Below, in pieces: positions 33,593 to 43,163 of a stretch of 64,000 nucleotides of DNA (the first letter of the stretch is position 1; each line of letters opens with the position of its first letter). The stretch covers positions 54,765 to 118,764 of the forward strand of contig CAZDJZ010000006.1 of NCBI GenBank assembly GCA_964505785.1, read 5' to 3'. The translations under genes were made by a program, and so were the position numbers. The DNA is from CAYRTV01 sp964505785. Lineage in GTDB: Bacteria > Acidobacteriota > Aminicenantia > Aminicenantales > Aminicenantaceae. The notes beneath the pieces were generated by a model, which worked only from the letters and a program-made list of their open reading frames with translations, made no database searches and had not been told where the DNA came from.

Positions 33593-36500
33593 TCATGTGG
33601 ATTGCTGCTGCAGGATGGTGGAGATCCCGGTTAAAGGAATAATCGTCCAGTCTGGACGGTTATTCAATTCATAACCCAATTCATAGACTGCTTTTTCCAG
33701 CAAATACGCATCTAAAAGGACACTTAATTGATCCTGTTTTTTGGGAAGAAATTCCGCTTCTTTTACGGTACGGAGATATGAATGGAAAAATATCCTGCTT
33801 ATTTCATTATACCAAATCATGAGCCACTTTTCTAACAAGGCCTTTTCATCCCCCTGATAAACTTGATTGTGCAATAATCCATAAAACGCGGCGTAATGAA
33901 ACGAGCGGATCATCCCGGCGACATCCCGCAGGGGAGAACGTTTTAACCGCCTTTCGCTTAAAGCCCGAGCAGGCTCACCTTCAAAATCAATGATCACAAA
34001 GTCTTTCCCGGTGAACAAAACCTGGCCCAAATGATAATCTCCGTGAATCCGGATTTTTTTTGCTGAAATTTTCCTGCCCGTGATCCTCTTAAGACATTGA
34101 AGAATTTTCTCCCGTGACCCCAGTATGCCTGCGGCTAAATCATCCGCATCACCGCTTAATCTTCCCCGGCTTTCCTCCAAGAGGTGGAAAACCCACCTCA
34201 CCAGAGTGCGCATGGACTGGTAAACGGAGCGCTGATACAGGATTGAAAAGGATTCCGGCTTCAAATCTCCGCCTTCCTTTTGAGATGATAAAGCCAGGTG
34301 GAGCTCCCCGGTTCGTATCCCCAGCCGCTCTATCATCTCCAAAAAAAACCCGTCTGCCAGTCCTTCCAGGGCCGCACCATTTCTTTCCCTGGATTCAAGT
34401 AAAGGATGCAGAGTAACATTTTTTTGGGATAGTTCCTGCCTCCGGGCGAATATCTTCTCCGTATATTGATTAAGCCGGTCCAAAACATATCTCCATCCAT
34501 CGCCTTCATTGGGCACATAACCCTGGAGCAATCCTACTGATACAGACGGTCCGCCATGAATTTGATATTCAAAACTGCCCGCAAAAGGAGGGATATGTGT
34601 AAAGCATGCCTCTTCGGTTAAAAAACTCTCCAATTCAATATCCGGATGAATACCCTGATCCAATCGCCGGTAAAGCTTCAAAATCAACTTGTCTGCATAG
34701 ACGATTGAAGTATTGCTTTGCTCCGCCTTTAAAACCTCGGATTTCATGGGCAGTTCCGCCTCCTGCAGAAGTTTTTTCAACTGTTTTCCGCGCCGTGCAA
34801 TAAAATCTCCCTTCTCACCATTAATTTTTTTTCTTCTCGAAGCCATTTCCATCAACAGTGTATGATAGCGGCTGGAAAAAGCGCCATCATAAAAAATGCC
34901 GCTTTCCTCCCCGGCTTCAACCTGACAGATAACAGCTTGCGGCCAACGGCGGTTAAGAGTATGCGCTTCCTCTCCAGTGGCATAAAATAAAGGAAGAAAA
35001 TACCATTCCGGTATTCCCTCATTGTACTTGACCTCTAAAATCAGCAGATAACCGGAAGCGTCAATTTTTCTGTGGACCGGTGCGGCTTCCACAACCGAAA
35101 CCTGGCGAACCATGCGGCCCTTCCCTCCGAACCAGCGGCTCCGTTTTAAATATGAGGGCAAATACTGTTTTTCCATCTCTTCCCGGCTTTTTCCCCGCAT
35201 AACGTCCCGGTAACCGCGGCGCAACTGGAAAGGCTCTTGAATTTTCCCGGATTTTTCTAAGGCGTCTTTTTTATTTTCCTTCAAAAAGAACCAAAAATGA
35301 TTAAAAGGACCTAAAGTCAGGACATAGGGCTCTTTATGAATTCGGGGAAATATGTTACCCCCGAATACTTCTTCGGGAACAAAACCATCATAATCGGACA
35401 ATTCCAATTCAACCACTTGGGAAAACCGGGAAAGGTTTACCACCACCAGCATGATTTCCTCTTTATTGCGGCGTAGGAACGCCAAAATTTTATGGTTCTT
35501 GGGAGTCAGAAAAACAATATCCCCTCTCCCGAAAGCCTCAAATCTCTGGCGCATACCGATTACCCGCCGCATCCACCACAGCATGGAGGATAAATTTCTT
35601 TCCTGGTTTTCCACATTCACAGCTTCATAATGGTACTCCGGATCGATGATGACAGGAAGATACAATTTTTGCGGATTGGCTCTGGAAAAACCGGCATTCC
35701 GGTCCGCACTCCACTGCATCGGAGTCCTGACTCCGTCCCGGTCTCCTAAATAGAAATTGTCCCCCATCCCGATTTCATCTCCATAATAGATCACCGGGGT
35801 GCCGGGGAGTGAAAACAGCAGAATATTCATCAGTTCAATTTTCCGGCGGTTATTTCTCAGCAATGGAAACAATCTCCTGCGGATCCCGAGATTGATCTTT
35901 GCCTGTGGATCACCAGCGTAAACCCGGTACATATAATCCCTCTCTTCATCCGTCACCATCTCCAGGGTCAGCTCGTCATGGTTACGGAGAAAAGTCGTCC
36001 ATTGACAGGAATCGGGAATTTGCAGGGGCGGATCCAGAATATCCACAATCGGAAACCGGTCTTCCATCTGGACCGCCATAAACATCCGCGGCATCAAAGG
36101 AAAATGAAAGGCCATATGGGATTCATCTCCTTCTCCAAAATAGGCCACCGCATCTTCCGGCCACTGGTTGGCTTCTGACAGCAGCATCTTATCCTTGAAC
36201 TTCCGGTCGATATGATCCCGCAGTTTTTTTAAAAAGGCATGGGTTTCCGGAAGATTTTCACAATTCGTTCCCTCCCTTTCAAACAAATAAGGAACAGCAT
36301 CCAGGCGCAACCCATCCACACCCATCTCAAACCAGTAATCCACTACTTTGATCATTTCCTTTTGCACTCTGGGATTGTCAAAATTCAAATCCGGCTGATG
36401 GGAATAGAACCGGTGCCAGAAATAAGCTCCCGCCGTATCATCCCATGTCCAATTAGACGATTCGAAATCTTGAAAAATGATACGGGCATCTTTATATTTA

Positions 36501-36922
36501 TCCGGAGTATCGCTCCATACATAGAAATTGCGCCAGGACGTACCCGGAGGTTCCCTGCGGGATTTTTGAAACCAGGGATGCTGGGAAGACGTATGGTTCA
36601 GCACCAATTCAGTTATGACCCGGATTCCGCGTTTATGGGCTTGCTTTAAAAACTCTTTGAAATCCCTGAGTTTCCCATACTGGGGATGTATTCTGCGGTA
36701 ATCGGATATATCATAGCCGTCGTCTTTTAGCGGGGACGGATAAAAGGGAAGCAGCCAGATCACATTCACTCCAAGGTGCTGCAAATAGTCCAACCTTTTG
36801 ATGAGCCCCTTGAAATCACCAATGCCGTCCGCGTTGCTGTCAAAAAACGACTTGATATGAAGCTCATATATAACCGCATCCTTATACCAGTGAGGATCAT
36901 TAAGAAGCGAAAATTCACTCAT
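33593..36922 (-). CDS. treS: Trehalose synthase/maltokinase fusion (TreS-Mak)
   Basis: 1109 residues from the ATG at 36922 (MSEFSLLND), which has AGAGGT nine bases upstream. A start at 36964 would overlap glgE and adds an unlike segment. Residues 1 to about 560 are a GH13 trehalose synthase: DGLRLDAVPYLFEREGTNC with the nucleophile, LLSEANQWPED with the acid/base and FLRNHDELTLEMV. Residues from about 610 to the end are a maltokinase: RWFGGKGR near its start, IRIHGDYHLGQVL as the catalytic loop and VIIDFEGEPAR with metal-binding residues. The fusion converts trehalose to maltose and phosphorylates it to maltose 1-phosphate, the GlgE substrate. Such fusions are known from many bacteria. Confidence 0.95.
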   Translation of the reverse strand: MSEFSLLNDPHWYKDAVIYELHIKSFFDSNADGIGDFKGLIKRLDYLQHLGVNVIWLLPFYPSPLKDDGYDISDYRRIHPQYGKLRDFKEFLKQAHKRGIRVITELVLNHTSSQHPWFQKSRREPPGTSWRNFYVWSDTPDKYKDARIIFQDFESSNWTWDDTAGAYFWHRFYSHQPDLNFDNPRVQKEMIKVVDYWFEMGVDGLRLDAVPYLFEREGTNCENLPETHAFLKKLRDHIDRKFKDKMLLSEANQWPEDAVAYFGEGDESHMAFHFPLMPRMFMAVQMEDRFPIVDILDPPLQIPDSCQWTTFLRNHDELTLEMVTDEERDYMYRVYAGDPQAKINLGIRRRLFPLLRNNRRKIELMNILLFSLPGTPVIYYGDEIGMGDNFYLGDRDGVRTPMQWSADRNAGFSRANPQKLYLPVIIDPEYHYEAVNVENQERNLSSMLWWMRRVIGMRQRFEAFGRGDIVFLTPKNHKILAFLRRNKEEIMLVVVNLSRFSQVVELELSDYDGFVPEEVFGGNIFPRIHKEPYVLTLGPFNHFWFFLKENKKDALEKSGKIQEPFQLRRGYRDVMRGKSREEMEKQYLPSYLKRSRWFGGKGRMVRQVSVVEAAPVHRKIDASGYLLILEVKYNEGIPEWYFLPLFYATGEEAHTLNRRWPQAVICQVEAGEESGIFYDGAFSSRYHTLLMEMASRRKKINGEKGDFIARRGKQLKKLLQEAELPMKSEVLKAEQSNTSIVYADKLILKLYRRLDQGIHPDIELESFLTEEACFTHIPPFAGSFEYQIHGGPSVSVGLLQGYVPNEGDGWRYVLDRLNQYTEKIFARRQELSQKNVTLHPLLESRERNGAALEGLADGFFLEMIERLGIRTGELHLALSSQKEGGDLKPESFSILYQRSVYQSMRTLVRWVFHLLEESRGRLSGDADDLAAGILGSREKILQCLKRITGRKISAKKIRIHGDYHLGQVLFTGKDFVIIDFEGEPARALSERRLKRSPLRDVAGMIRSFHYAAFYGLLHNQVYQGDEKALLEKWLMIWYNEISRIFFHSYLRTVKEAEFLPKKQDQLSVLLDAYLLEKAVYELGYELNNRPDWTIIPLTGISTILQQQST

Positions 36923-36935
36923 GGTTTTTTTACCT

Positions 36936-38921
36936 CTACATGAAATAATCGAAGTCCTCTTCATGTTTCATTTTCCGGTATATCTTAAAAATATGCACCG
37001 GAATCACATGCGGATTCAATTCGACATAATTCCGCGCGCCCTGCCAAAAATACTTATCTGCGCTTAAAAGATCATAAACCAGAATCTGCTGGTCCGGCTG
37101 GATCTCTAACTCCTCCAGGGGAAGCCTGACCCACCCGGACTGCGTATGAAATGGGTCCAAATTGACCACAACCAGAATAAAATTAGATAAATCGGGACTG
37201 ATCTTTCCATAGCAGAGTAAATAGTCATTATCCACATCAAAAAAACGGAGATTCCAAGTGGTTTGCAAAGCCGGGTTCTCACGGCGGACTTGATTGACCT
37301 GCGCAACAATTTCGCGCAGACTCTCAGGCCGCTGCCAATCCCACTGCTTGATCTCATACTTTTCCGAATTTAAATATTCTTCCTTGCCCGGGACCGCCTT
37401 ATCCACCATCAATTCGAAGGCTGGTCCATATATTCCATAATTGGAGGACAGGGTGGCAGCCAGCACCAAACGGGAAATAAATGCCGGACGGCCGCCGTGC
37501 TGGAGCGATTCCGGAAGAATATCCGGCGTGTTCGGCCAAAAATTCGGCCGGAAAAACTCCCGGACCGGAGTCTGGGTCAATTCTCTAAGATACTCCTGGA
37601 TTTCCCACTTGGAATTTCTCCAGGTGAAATAGGTATAAGACTGGGAAAAACCAATTTTGGCTAACCGGTACATGACTTTCGGGCGGGTAAAAGCTTCGGC
37701 CAGAAAGAGAACATCCGGATGTTCTCTTTTGACTTCCTGAATCAGCCACTCCCAAAAAACAAACGGTTTGGTATGGGGATTATCCACTCTGAAAATCCGG
37801 ATGCCCTTAGCCACCCAAAACAGGACCACGCTTTTCAATTCCTCCCAGAGTGCTTTCCAGTCAGCGGTTTCAAAATACAGCGGAATAATGTCCTCATATT
37901 TTTTTGGGGGATTTTCCGCATGCTGGACGGAACCGTCGGGGCGCCAGCGAAACCATTCCGGATGTTTTTTAACATAAGGATGGTCGGGAGAGCACTGAAA
38001 CGCCAGGTCCATGGCCACTTCCATATGATTCTCTTCGGCAGCGGCAACGAACTGTTCAAAATCTTCCATGGTTCCTAATTCAGGATGGATAGACTTATGC
38101 CCGCCTGACTGCGCACCAATGGCCCATGGGCTTCCCGGATCGTCCGGCTTTGCCTTCGGGTTATTATTTACCCCTTTGCGGTGCGTATATCCAATAGGAT
38201 GTACCGGCGGAAGATAGATCACATCAAATCCCATTTCGGCTATCTGCGGCAGCATTGACCGGCTGGAGGCAAGGGTTCCGGACTGACCTGGTTTTTCACC
38301 AAAAGATCTGGGGAAAAATTCATACCAGCTGCTGAATAAAGCCCGGGGCCGTTCAACCGCAATTTTAAGCTCACGCTCGTAAACGGAAATCCACTTTTCC
38401 GGTGGATGCCTCCGCATTAATTCACTCAATTCCTGACTGAGAGCGGCGGACATATCTTTGGATGGATTTTTTGCATCAAAAAGAATTCCGGCCCAGTGTT
38501 TGAGCACATCTCCATCCGGCTCTCCGGCGCGATGAGAAGCTTCTAGAACGAACCCGGCTCCGATTTTAAGTTCCATCCGGATATCCTGTCCATCCGCGAA
38601 TTTTTTCTTTAAATCGTGCTGCCAGGTTTTGAAATGATCCACCCAGCCTTTAATAGTATAATAATAGGTTCCATTCTTGTTCACCGGGAATTCCGACTTC
38701 CACCTGTCGTTATTCACATGCCGCATGGGAATTTCCCGCCATTGAGAATCCCCGGAATGACGGTAGATGAGCAAAGCCGTAATATGGTCATGTCCATCCG
38801 CATACATATCCGCCTCCACGGAAACCGTCTCACCCGCGGCTCTTTTAACCGGATATCTTCCCCCATTGATTTCAGGGCTTACGTTTTCTATGATAACCCG
38901 GATACGGCCTTCAAAATCCAA
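36936..38921 (-). CDS. glgE: Alpha-1,4-glucan:maltose-1-phosphate maltosyltransferase
   Basis: 661 residues starting at a TTG at 38921 with AGGAGG five bases upstream. An N-terminal beta domain (RVIIENVSPEINGGRYPVK) is typical of GlgE. The GH13 barrel shows YPPVHPIG-like DVIYLPPVHPIGYTHRKG, IRIFRVDNPHTKPFVFWEW with the nucleophile and DVLFLAEAFTRPKVM with the acid/base. It adds maltose from maltose 1-phosphate to the non-reducing ends of alpha-glucan. It is the first gene of the glucan operon, 13 bases before treS-mak, which makes its substrate. Confidence 0.95.
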   Translation of the reverse strand: MDFEGRIRVIIENVSPEINGGRYPVKRAAGETVSVEADMYADGHDHITALLIYRHSGDSQWREIPMRHVNNDRWKSEFPVNKNGTYYYTIKGWVDHFKTWQHDLKKKFADGQDIRMELKIGAGFVLEASHRAGEPDGDVLKHWAGILFDAKNPSKDMSAALSQELSELMRRHPPEKWISVYERELKIAVERPRALFSSWYEFFPRSFGEKPGQSGTLASSRSMLPQIAEMGFDVIYLPPVHPIGYTHRKGVNNNPKAKPDDPGSPWAIGAQSGGHKSIHPELGTMEDFEQFVAAAEENHMEVAMDLAFQCSPDHPYVKKHPEWFRWRPDGSVQHAENPPKKYEDIIPLYFETADWKALWEELKSVVLFWVAKGIRIFRVDNPHTKPFVFWEWLIQEVKREHPDVLFLAEAFTRPKVMYRLAKIGFSQSYTYFTWRNSKWEIQEYLRELTQTPVREFFRPNFWPNTPDILPESLQHGGRPAFISRLVLAATLSSNYGIYGPAFELMVDKAVPGKEEYLNSEKYEIKQWDWQRPESLREIVAQVNQVRRENPALQTTWNLRFFDVDNDYLLCYGKISPDLSNFILVVVNLDPFHTQSGWVRLPLEELEIQPDQQILVYDLLSADKYFWQGARNYVELNPHVIPVHIFKIYRKMKHEEDFDYFM

Positions 38922-38969
38922 AATTTCCTCCTGAGAAAATAAATGTGAAAAAGCATGAAGCTTATTATT

Positions 38970-38998
38970 ATTTTATCAGATTATCGATTGGATTTGAA
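38970..38998 (-). promoter_or_regulatory. Candidate sigma70 promoter of the glucan operon
   Basis: Minus strand: TTCAAA (38993-38998), 17-base spacer, TAAAAT (38970-38975). Transcription from about 38963 would leave a leader of about 42 bases before the glgE TTG. The -35 box is weak. Confidence 0.45.
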
Positions 38999-39009
38999 AA
39001 TGGGCGGGA

Positions 39010-39468
39010 TTAAAGATAAACAAGGGCTAAAACTTCAGCGGCCGCTGCCGGCCTGGACCCACCTTCGATTTCAATTGTGCATTCGACGGTCAAGAGAAAT
39101 TTCCGCCGTTTTTGTTTTTTTATTTCAGTTAAAACCGCCCGGTTTCTGATTCGCGAACCGGATTTAACCGGGCTGATGAAACGGACACGGTTTAATCCAT
39201 AGTTTATGATCATTTTAATGTCGCAGGCATAAAGCTCACTGCCGGAAAGGAAATGCGGCAGCAGGGAAAGCAGGAGAAAGCCATGAGCCACAGTGCTTTT
39301 CATCGGACTTTTCCCGGCTCTCTCTTCATCCACATGGATCCATTGATGGTCTTCGGTGCAGTCAGCAAACGCATTGATCCGGCTTTGATCGATCTCTATC
39401 CATTCCGACAGCCCGATTTCACGGCCTTGCCATCCCTGTAATGTTTTGACGGTTAGTTTATTTTTCAT
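39010..39468 (-). CDS. MaoC-family (R)-specific enoyl hydratase-like protein
   Basis: 152 residues with the hot-dog fold signature of MaoC hydratases: FADCTEDHQWIHVDEERA contains the catalytic Asp and His of the hydratase 2 motif, and KSTVAHGFLLLSLLP is the helix after it. Small single-domain relatives hydrate trans-2-enoyl-CoA to (R)-3-hydroxyacyl-CoA, but the substrate is not clear here. It stands 88 bases upstream of glgE on the same strand, with the candidate promoter in between, so its link to glucan metabolism is weak. Confidence 0.88.
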   Translation of the reverse strand: MKNKLTVKTLQGWQGREIGLSEWIEIDQSRINAFADCTEDHQWIHVDEERAGKSPMKSTVAHGFLLLSLLPHFLSGSELYACDIKMIINYGLNRVRFISPVKSGSRIRNRAVLTEIKKQKRRKFLLTVECTIEIEGGSRPAAAAEVLALVYL

Positions 39469-39720
39469 TCCACATCCTTATAATATACCTATACTTTACT
39501 CTTTTCCTGAGCTGATGTTCAACTCATTCATCTCAGGTCTTTAAACCGTTTCGGGAGCGGATGACTTTAATACGGCAGATTTTTAGTGAGAAGGTCAAAT
39601 CCTTGTTTTGCAAAAGACAAGTCTTTTTAATACTGCGGCGTTTTGCAATCTGCATCAAAGCGAAACGAAAAGAAATAATATACGTATAATGATATAAAAG
39701 CGCCTTTTAAGGAGAATATC

Positions 39721-40143
39721 ATGGAACATCCTCCTGTCCCGGCAAATATGAAGAATAAGCCAAAAGATCAGGTTTCAGGGCCGGCCATAGGTTTGTTGAT
39801 TACAGGAATAATAGGAGCGGCCTTTTCCCTGGTGGGGTTCATTTCTTTAGCCATCGGCACCGGCCTCAGTCATTTTTGGGTAAAAGAATTTCCGGAATAT
39901 TTTGAAAAATTTTATGAGCGGAGCTTTGCCCTGAGCAGTTCACTTATAGAAATTCTCGCCGCTGCCTTTATTATTTATGCCGCCTTGAAAATGAAGGATC
40001 TGCAGCAGTGGGGTTTTGCTGTGGCCGCCAGCATCCTTGCTATGCTGCCCTGCATCAGCCCCTGCTGTATTATTGGACTTCCTATCGGAATATGGTCGCT
40101 GGTGGTGCTGATGCGTCCGGATGTGAAAGATTCCTTTCGCTGA
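39721..40143 (+). CDS. Small membrane protein with PCISPCC motif
   Basis: 140 residues after AAGGAG. Three to four hydrophobic segments: one near residues 20-45, one near 75-95 and one near 100-130, with the cysteine-rich turn PCISPCCIIGLPIGIWSLVVL. Proteins with the same ending and length often lie beside DUF2752 genes in other genomes, as here; I do not know a function. The next gene begins two bases after the stop. Confidence 0.75.
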   Translation: MEHPPVPANMKNKPKDQVSGPAIGLLITGIIGAAFSLVGFISLAIGTGLSHFWVKEFPEYFEKFYERSFALSSSLIEILAAAFIIYAALKMKDLQQWGFAVAASILAMLPCISPCCIIGLPIGIWSLVVLMRPDVKDSFR

Positions 40144-40145
40144 TC

Positions 40146-40658
40146 ATGTCATCCTTGAACCCTAAAAACAGGCCGGAAAAAGGAAAAGGCTCCGGCTGTT
40201 TGACAGTGAATAAAGAGATGCTGCCGCATCTGGCTGTACTGGGCGTGTGTGCCGGAATTCTGTCCGGATTATGGCTGCTTTCTCCACCTGAGGGAAACAG
40301 CAGCAGCGTCCATTTTTTTGGGATCTCTCTTCCTGCCGTTTGTTCATTCCGCCGCACTGCCGGCCTGCCCTGCCCCGGGTGCGGACTCACCCGGTCCCTG
40401 ACAGAGATTATGCATGGAAATATCTCTGCCGGTTTTGATTATCACAGCCTCGGGCTGATCACATTGGTATATATCACCCTTCAGATTATTTATCGAGGAA
40501 TATGGCTTTTGTTCCCAAGTATCCGGAAAACCTGGGATATCTTGGGCCTATACTTAAATCAGGCCTTTATTTACTTGGCGGTGTTATTCGGACTGAACTG
40601 GATGAACCAGATTCTATGGAGACTGTTGTCTTCTGAAATCATGCTCTGTCTGTTATAA
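40146..40658 (+). CDS. DUF2752 family membrane protein
   Basis: 170 residues from the ATG at 40146, two bases after the preceding stop. Earlier in-frame starts lie inside the upstream gene and give an unrelated sequence. The hallmark is GLPCPGCGLTRSLTEIMHG, a CPxCGLTRS motif between hydrophobic segments, followed by membrane helices. Function of DUF2752 is unknown; the cysteines suggest metal or redox chemistry at the membrane (inference). Confidence 0.85.
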   Translation: MSSLNPKNRPEKGKGSGCLTVNKEMLPHLAVLGVCAGILSGLWLLSPPEGNSSSVHFFGISLPAVCSFRRTAGLPCPGCGLTRSLTEIMHGNISAGFDYHSLGLITLVYITLQIIYRGIWLLFPSIRKTWDILGLYLNQAFIYLAVLFGLNWMNQILWRLLSSEIMLCLL

Positions 40659-40689
40659 TAATAAAGCAGCTTGAACAGGAGGATCGATA

Positions 40690-41391
40690 GTGAAAAAAGC
40701 AACAATCAGCCTGGCTTTGGTGACAGCTTTTTGTTTCAGCATGGTTTATTCACAAGATATCACAGAAGAAGGTCAAGATTTTTTTATCCGTGCGGTAATT
40801 TATCCCACATTCAGTTTATCACGATATGACTATAATAATGACCTTAATCACACCGAAATCAGGGCCTATGTGAATTTGCGCTTGGGATCCCCACATGGAA
40901 AAATCATCACGGACGCAAATGTCAAAGTCAACGGCAGTAAGCTGGAATTCAGTGAAAACAATTATGAGAAGAGGATTCCTGTTAAGCCTGAGAATCTGCC
41001 CGATGAAATCACCCTGGACATTAAGGGTCCGGGCGGATTTATTTTCAGCCGGACCTTCCCCGTCCCGGACTGGCTGGTTATCCAGGCCCCCCAACCCTCC
41101 ATTGTGGATAACAATTCTGATTTGACGCTCAATTGGTCTTTCCGGCAATTCGGAAGACCGGTGAATGTGAGTGTATATAATTTTAAGACCGGGGATGAAA
41201 TTTTGAATCTTGACTATTATGCAGAAAGCGAAGCGGTTATTCCCGCGGCTGACCTCCGGGAAGGCATCTTGCTGCGTATTTTAGTGGTCTGTTCCTGGAT
41301 ATATAAAGAATACATTCGCGGAGAGAATATTGCAGGAGGCTCGGAGATCAACATGGTACCCTGGTCTCAGGTATTCATCCGCACGAAATGA
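40690..41391 (+). CDS. Exported protein of unknown function
   Basis: 233 residues from a GTG at 40690 with AGGAGG upstream. The N-terminus is a signal peptide ending near VYSQ (about residue 22). The rest looks like all-beta sequence with alternating polar and hydrophobic residues, possibly two Ig-like domains. I do not recognise a family. It is 31 bases after the DUF2752 gene and 73 bases before a predicted outer-membrane barrel gene, so it may be a periplasmic partner of that protein. Confidence 0.7.
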   Translation: MKKATISLALVTAFCFSMVYSQDITEEGQDFFIRAVIYPTFSLSRYDYNNDLNHTEIRAYVNLRLGSPHGKIITDANVKVNGSKLEFSENNYEKRIPVKPENLPDEITLDIKGPGGFIFSRTFPVPDWLVIQAPQPSIVDNNSDLTLNWSFRQFGRPVNVSVYNFKTGDEILNLDYYAESEAVIPAADLREGILLRILVVCSWIYKEYIRGENIAGGSEINMVPWSQVFIRTK

Positions 41392-41464
41392 TTTGATCCT
41401 GCTTTAGGTCAGGCTGGTATATGACTAATTCAAGCGGAAAAAGAGAAGCAAAGGAGACCATATC

Positions 41465-42739
41465 ATGACACGATCGTACAGAACGAAGCAGTTGAGTACT
41501 GGCCTGGTACTGTTCATTTCCCTGTTCGGATATTCCCTGGCAGCCCAGGAAATGGAATTACGCAGAACCGCTCCCAACGTATTTTTGGATTGTGAACGGC
41601 GTGCTTGCGATATGAATTATATCAGAACTGAAATCACCTTCATTAATTATATGAGGGACCGGGAGAATGCGGATATCCATGTAATGGTAAACCGAAGGCA
41701 GACGGGAAGCGGCGGTTACGAGTTCACCCTTAATTTCATTGGTTTGAAAGAATATAAAGGCAAAGACGACACACTCAAATATTTTTCCAAATCCACCGAC
41801 ACCGAGGCGCAAGTCCGGGAAGGGCTGGTGAATATTTTAAAACAGGGACTGATTCCCTATGTGTCGGATACCCCTTTGGCCGAATATATTTCCATTTCCT
41901 ACCAGGGCGCAAGCGGGGCCCCGGCCGGACCCATGATTGACAAATGGAACTACTGGGTTTTTTCTGCAGGTTTAAGCGGTAATGTAAACATGGAAGAACT
42001 TTCCAAACGCTATAATTATTCTCTTTCCCTTTCCGCCAACCGTACCACCGAAGCGTGGAAATTCCGCTTTTGGGCCAACACCAATTATGACGAACGCAAG
42101 TATGAAGTGGAAGATGAAGGAACCATAACCAGTATACGGGACCGGAAAACCATATTCACCCAATTGATTAAAAGCCTGGATAATCATTGGTCCACCGGAT
42201 TCTTCGCCCACATATATTCCTCCACTTTCGACAATGCCGCCTTGTTCGGAACATTCGGCCCGGCAGTGGAATTCAATATTTTCCCCTATGAAGAGTCCAT
42301 GCGGCGGGAGCTTCGTCTGCAGTACCGGATTAATTATTCTTACCGTAAATATGATGAAATCACGATCTTCGATAAAAACCGGGAAAATTTGTTCCAGCAG
42401 ACCATGGAGATAATCCTCGCCGTCAAAGAACCATGGGGGTCCGTCGGCGCCCAGCTGGAAGGTTCAACATTTCTTCACGATCTGGGGAAAAACAATCTTA
42501 AATTCGAGGCGGGATTGAACCTGCGCGTTTTCAGGGGATTATCCTTTAGTGTAAACGGCGAATATTCACGCGTGAGAGACCAGCTGTCGCTTCCAAAAGA
42601 AGGGGCTTCCAAGGATGAAATTCTTTTGGAGATAAAGCGCCTTGCCACATCCTATGATCTTCAGCTGCGGATGGGCTTCAGCTACCGTTTTGGATCCATC
42701 TATAACAATATTGTGAATCCCCGCTTCGGAAACAGATAA
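41465..42739 (+). CDS. Predicted outer-membrane beta-barrel protein
   Basis: 424 residues after GGAGACC, with a signal peptide ending near SLAAQ (residue 27). Residues 30-155 form a soluble domain with two cysteines (DCERRACD) that could make a disulfide. From about residue 165 the sequence shows repeated amphipathic strands with aromatic girdles (YNYSLSLSANRT, WKFRFWANTNYDE, LRLQYRINYSYRKYD, LQLRMGFSYRFGS), suggesting about 12 to 14 barrel strands. No family assigned. The C-terminus does not end in phenylalanine; a short tail follows the last strand. Confidence 0.7.
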   Translation: MTRSYRTKQLSTGLVLFISLFGYSLAAQEMELRRTAPNVFLDCERRACDMNYIRTEITFINYMRDRENADIHVMVNRRQTGSGGYEFTLNFIGLKEYKGKDDTLKYFSKSTDTEAQVREGLVNILKQGLIPYVSDTPLAEYISISYQGASGAPAGPMIDKWNYWVFSAGLSGNVNMEELSKRYNYSLSLSANRTTEAWKFRFWANTNYDERKYEVEDEGTITSIRDRKTIFTQLIKSLDNHWSTGFFAHIYSSTFDNAALFGTFGPAVEFNIFPYEESMRRELRLQYRINYSYRKYDEITIFDKNRENLFQQTMEIILAVKEPWGSVGAQLEGSTFLHDLGKNNLKFEAGLNLRVFRGLSFSVNGEYSRVRDQLSLPKEGASKDEILLEIKRLATSYDLQLRMGFSYRFGSIYNNIVNPRFGNR

Positions 42740-43163
42740 ACGGCCGCAAATATAACAGGTGTATTTGCCCGGCTATGTTCCTCAAATCGCTTCGTCCGTG
42801 TTCTTTGCGTTCTTTGAGTTTACTCGGTCTGCGCCGACAGCACACTGTGCGCGTATTCATTGCAATTTGCCTCGATATGGTTCGCAGATTTGAGTTTCAA
42901 GATTTGAAATATGCAGGGCAGCATGGAATCTTTCGGGTGCTTACGCGCCCCTCAGGATGAGACGATGTCCTTTTCTGAGTAATTAATCATGGTATAATAC
43001 ATAATGAACGATGGAAATGAATCCACAAGTCATCCCGCTCCTTCTTCCTCGAGCTTTTTTCTTGTTATCCGTTTTACCGAAATGGACGTTTCATTTTCTA
43101 AGTAATAGGCCAGGCTATTTTCGAACTCATTATCCAGGCTAAAGAAGAAGTCCGGTTATTAGA
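42740..43163. repeat. 424-base intergenic region with repeat modules R2 and R4
   Basis: No credible gene. The first half has TTCTTTGCGTTCTTTGAG, a common intergenic repeat word, and CTCAGGATGAGACGATG, a degenerate repeat end. An R2 copy is at 42992-43035 and an R4 copy at 43099-43144, in opposite orientation to the one at 23861-23906 and identical to it at most positions. The R2 copy contains TGGTATAAT (42990-42998), which could act as an extended -10 element reading towards the TamB-Omp85 gene (low confidence). Confidence 0.65.

Noticed and set aside
40008..40145. N-terminal extension of the DUF2752 gene
   Set aside because: Would overlap the preceding membrane protein in another frame and gives no family-like sequence; the ATG at 40146 directly follows its stop.
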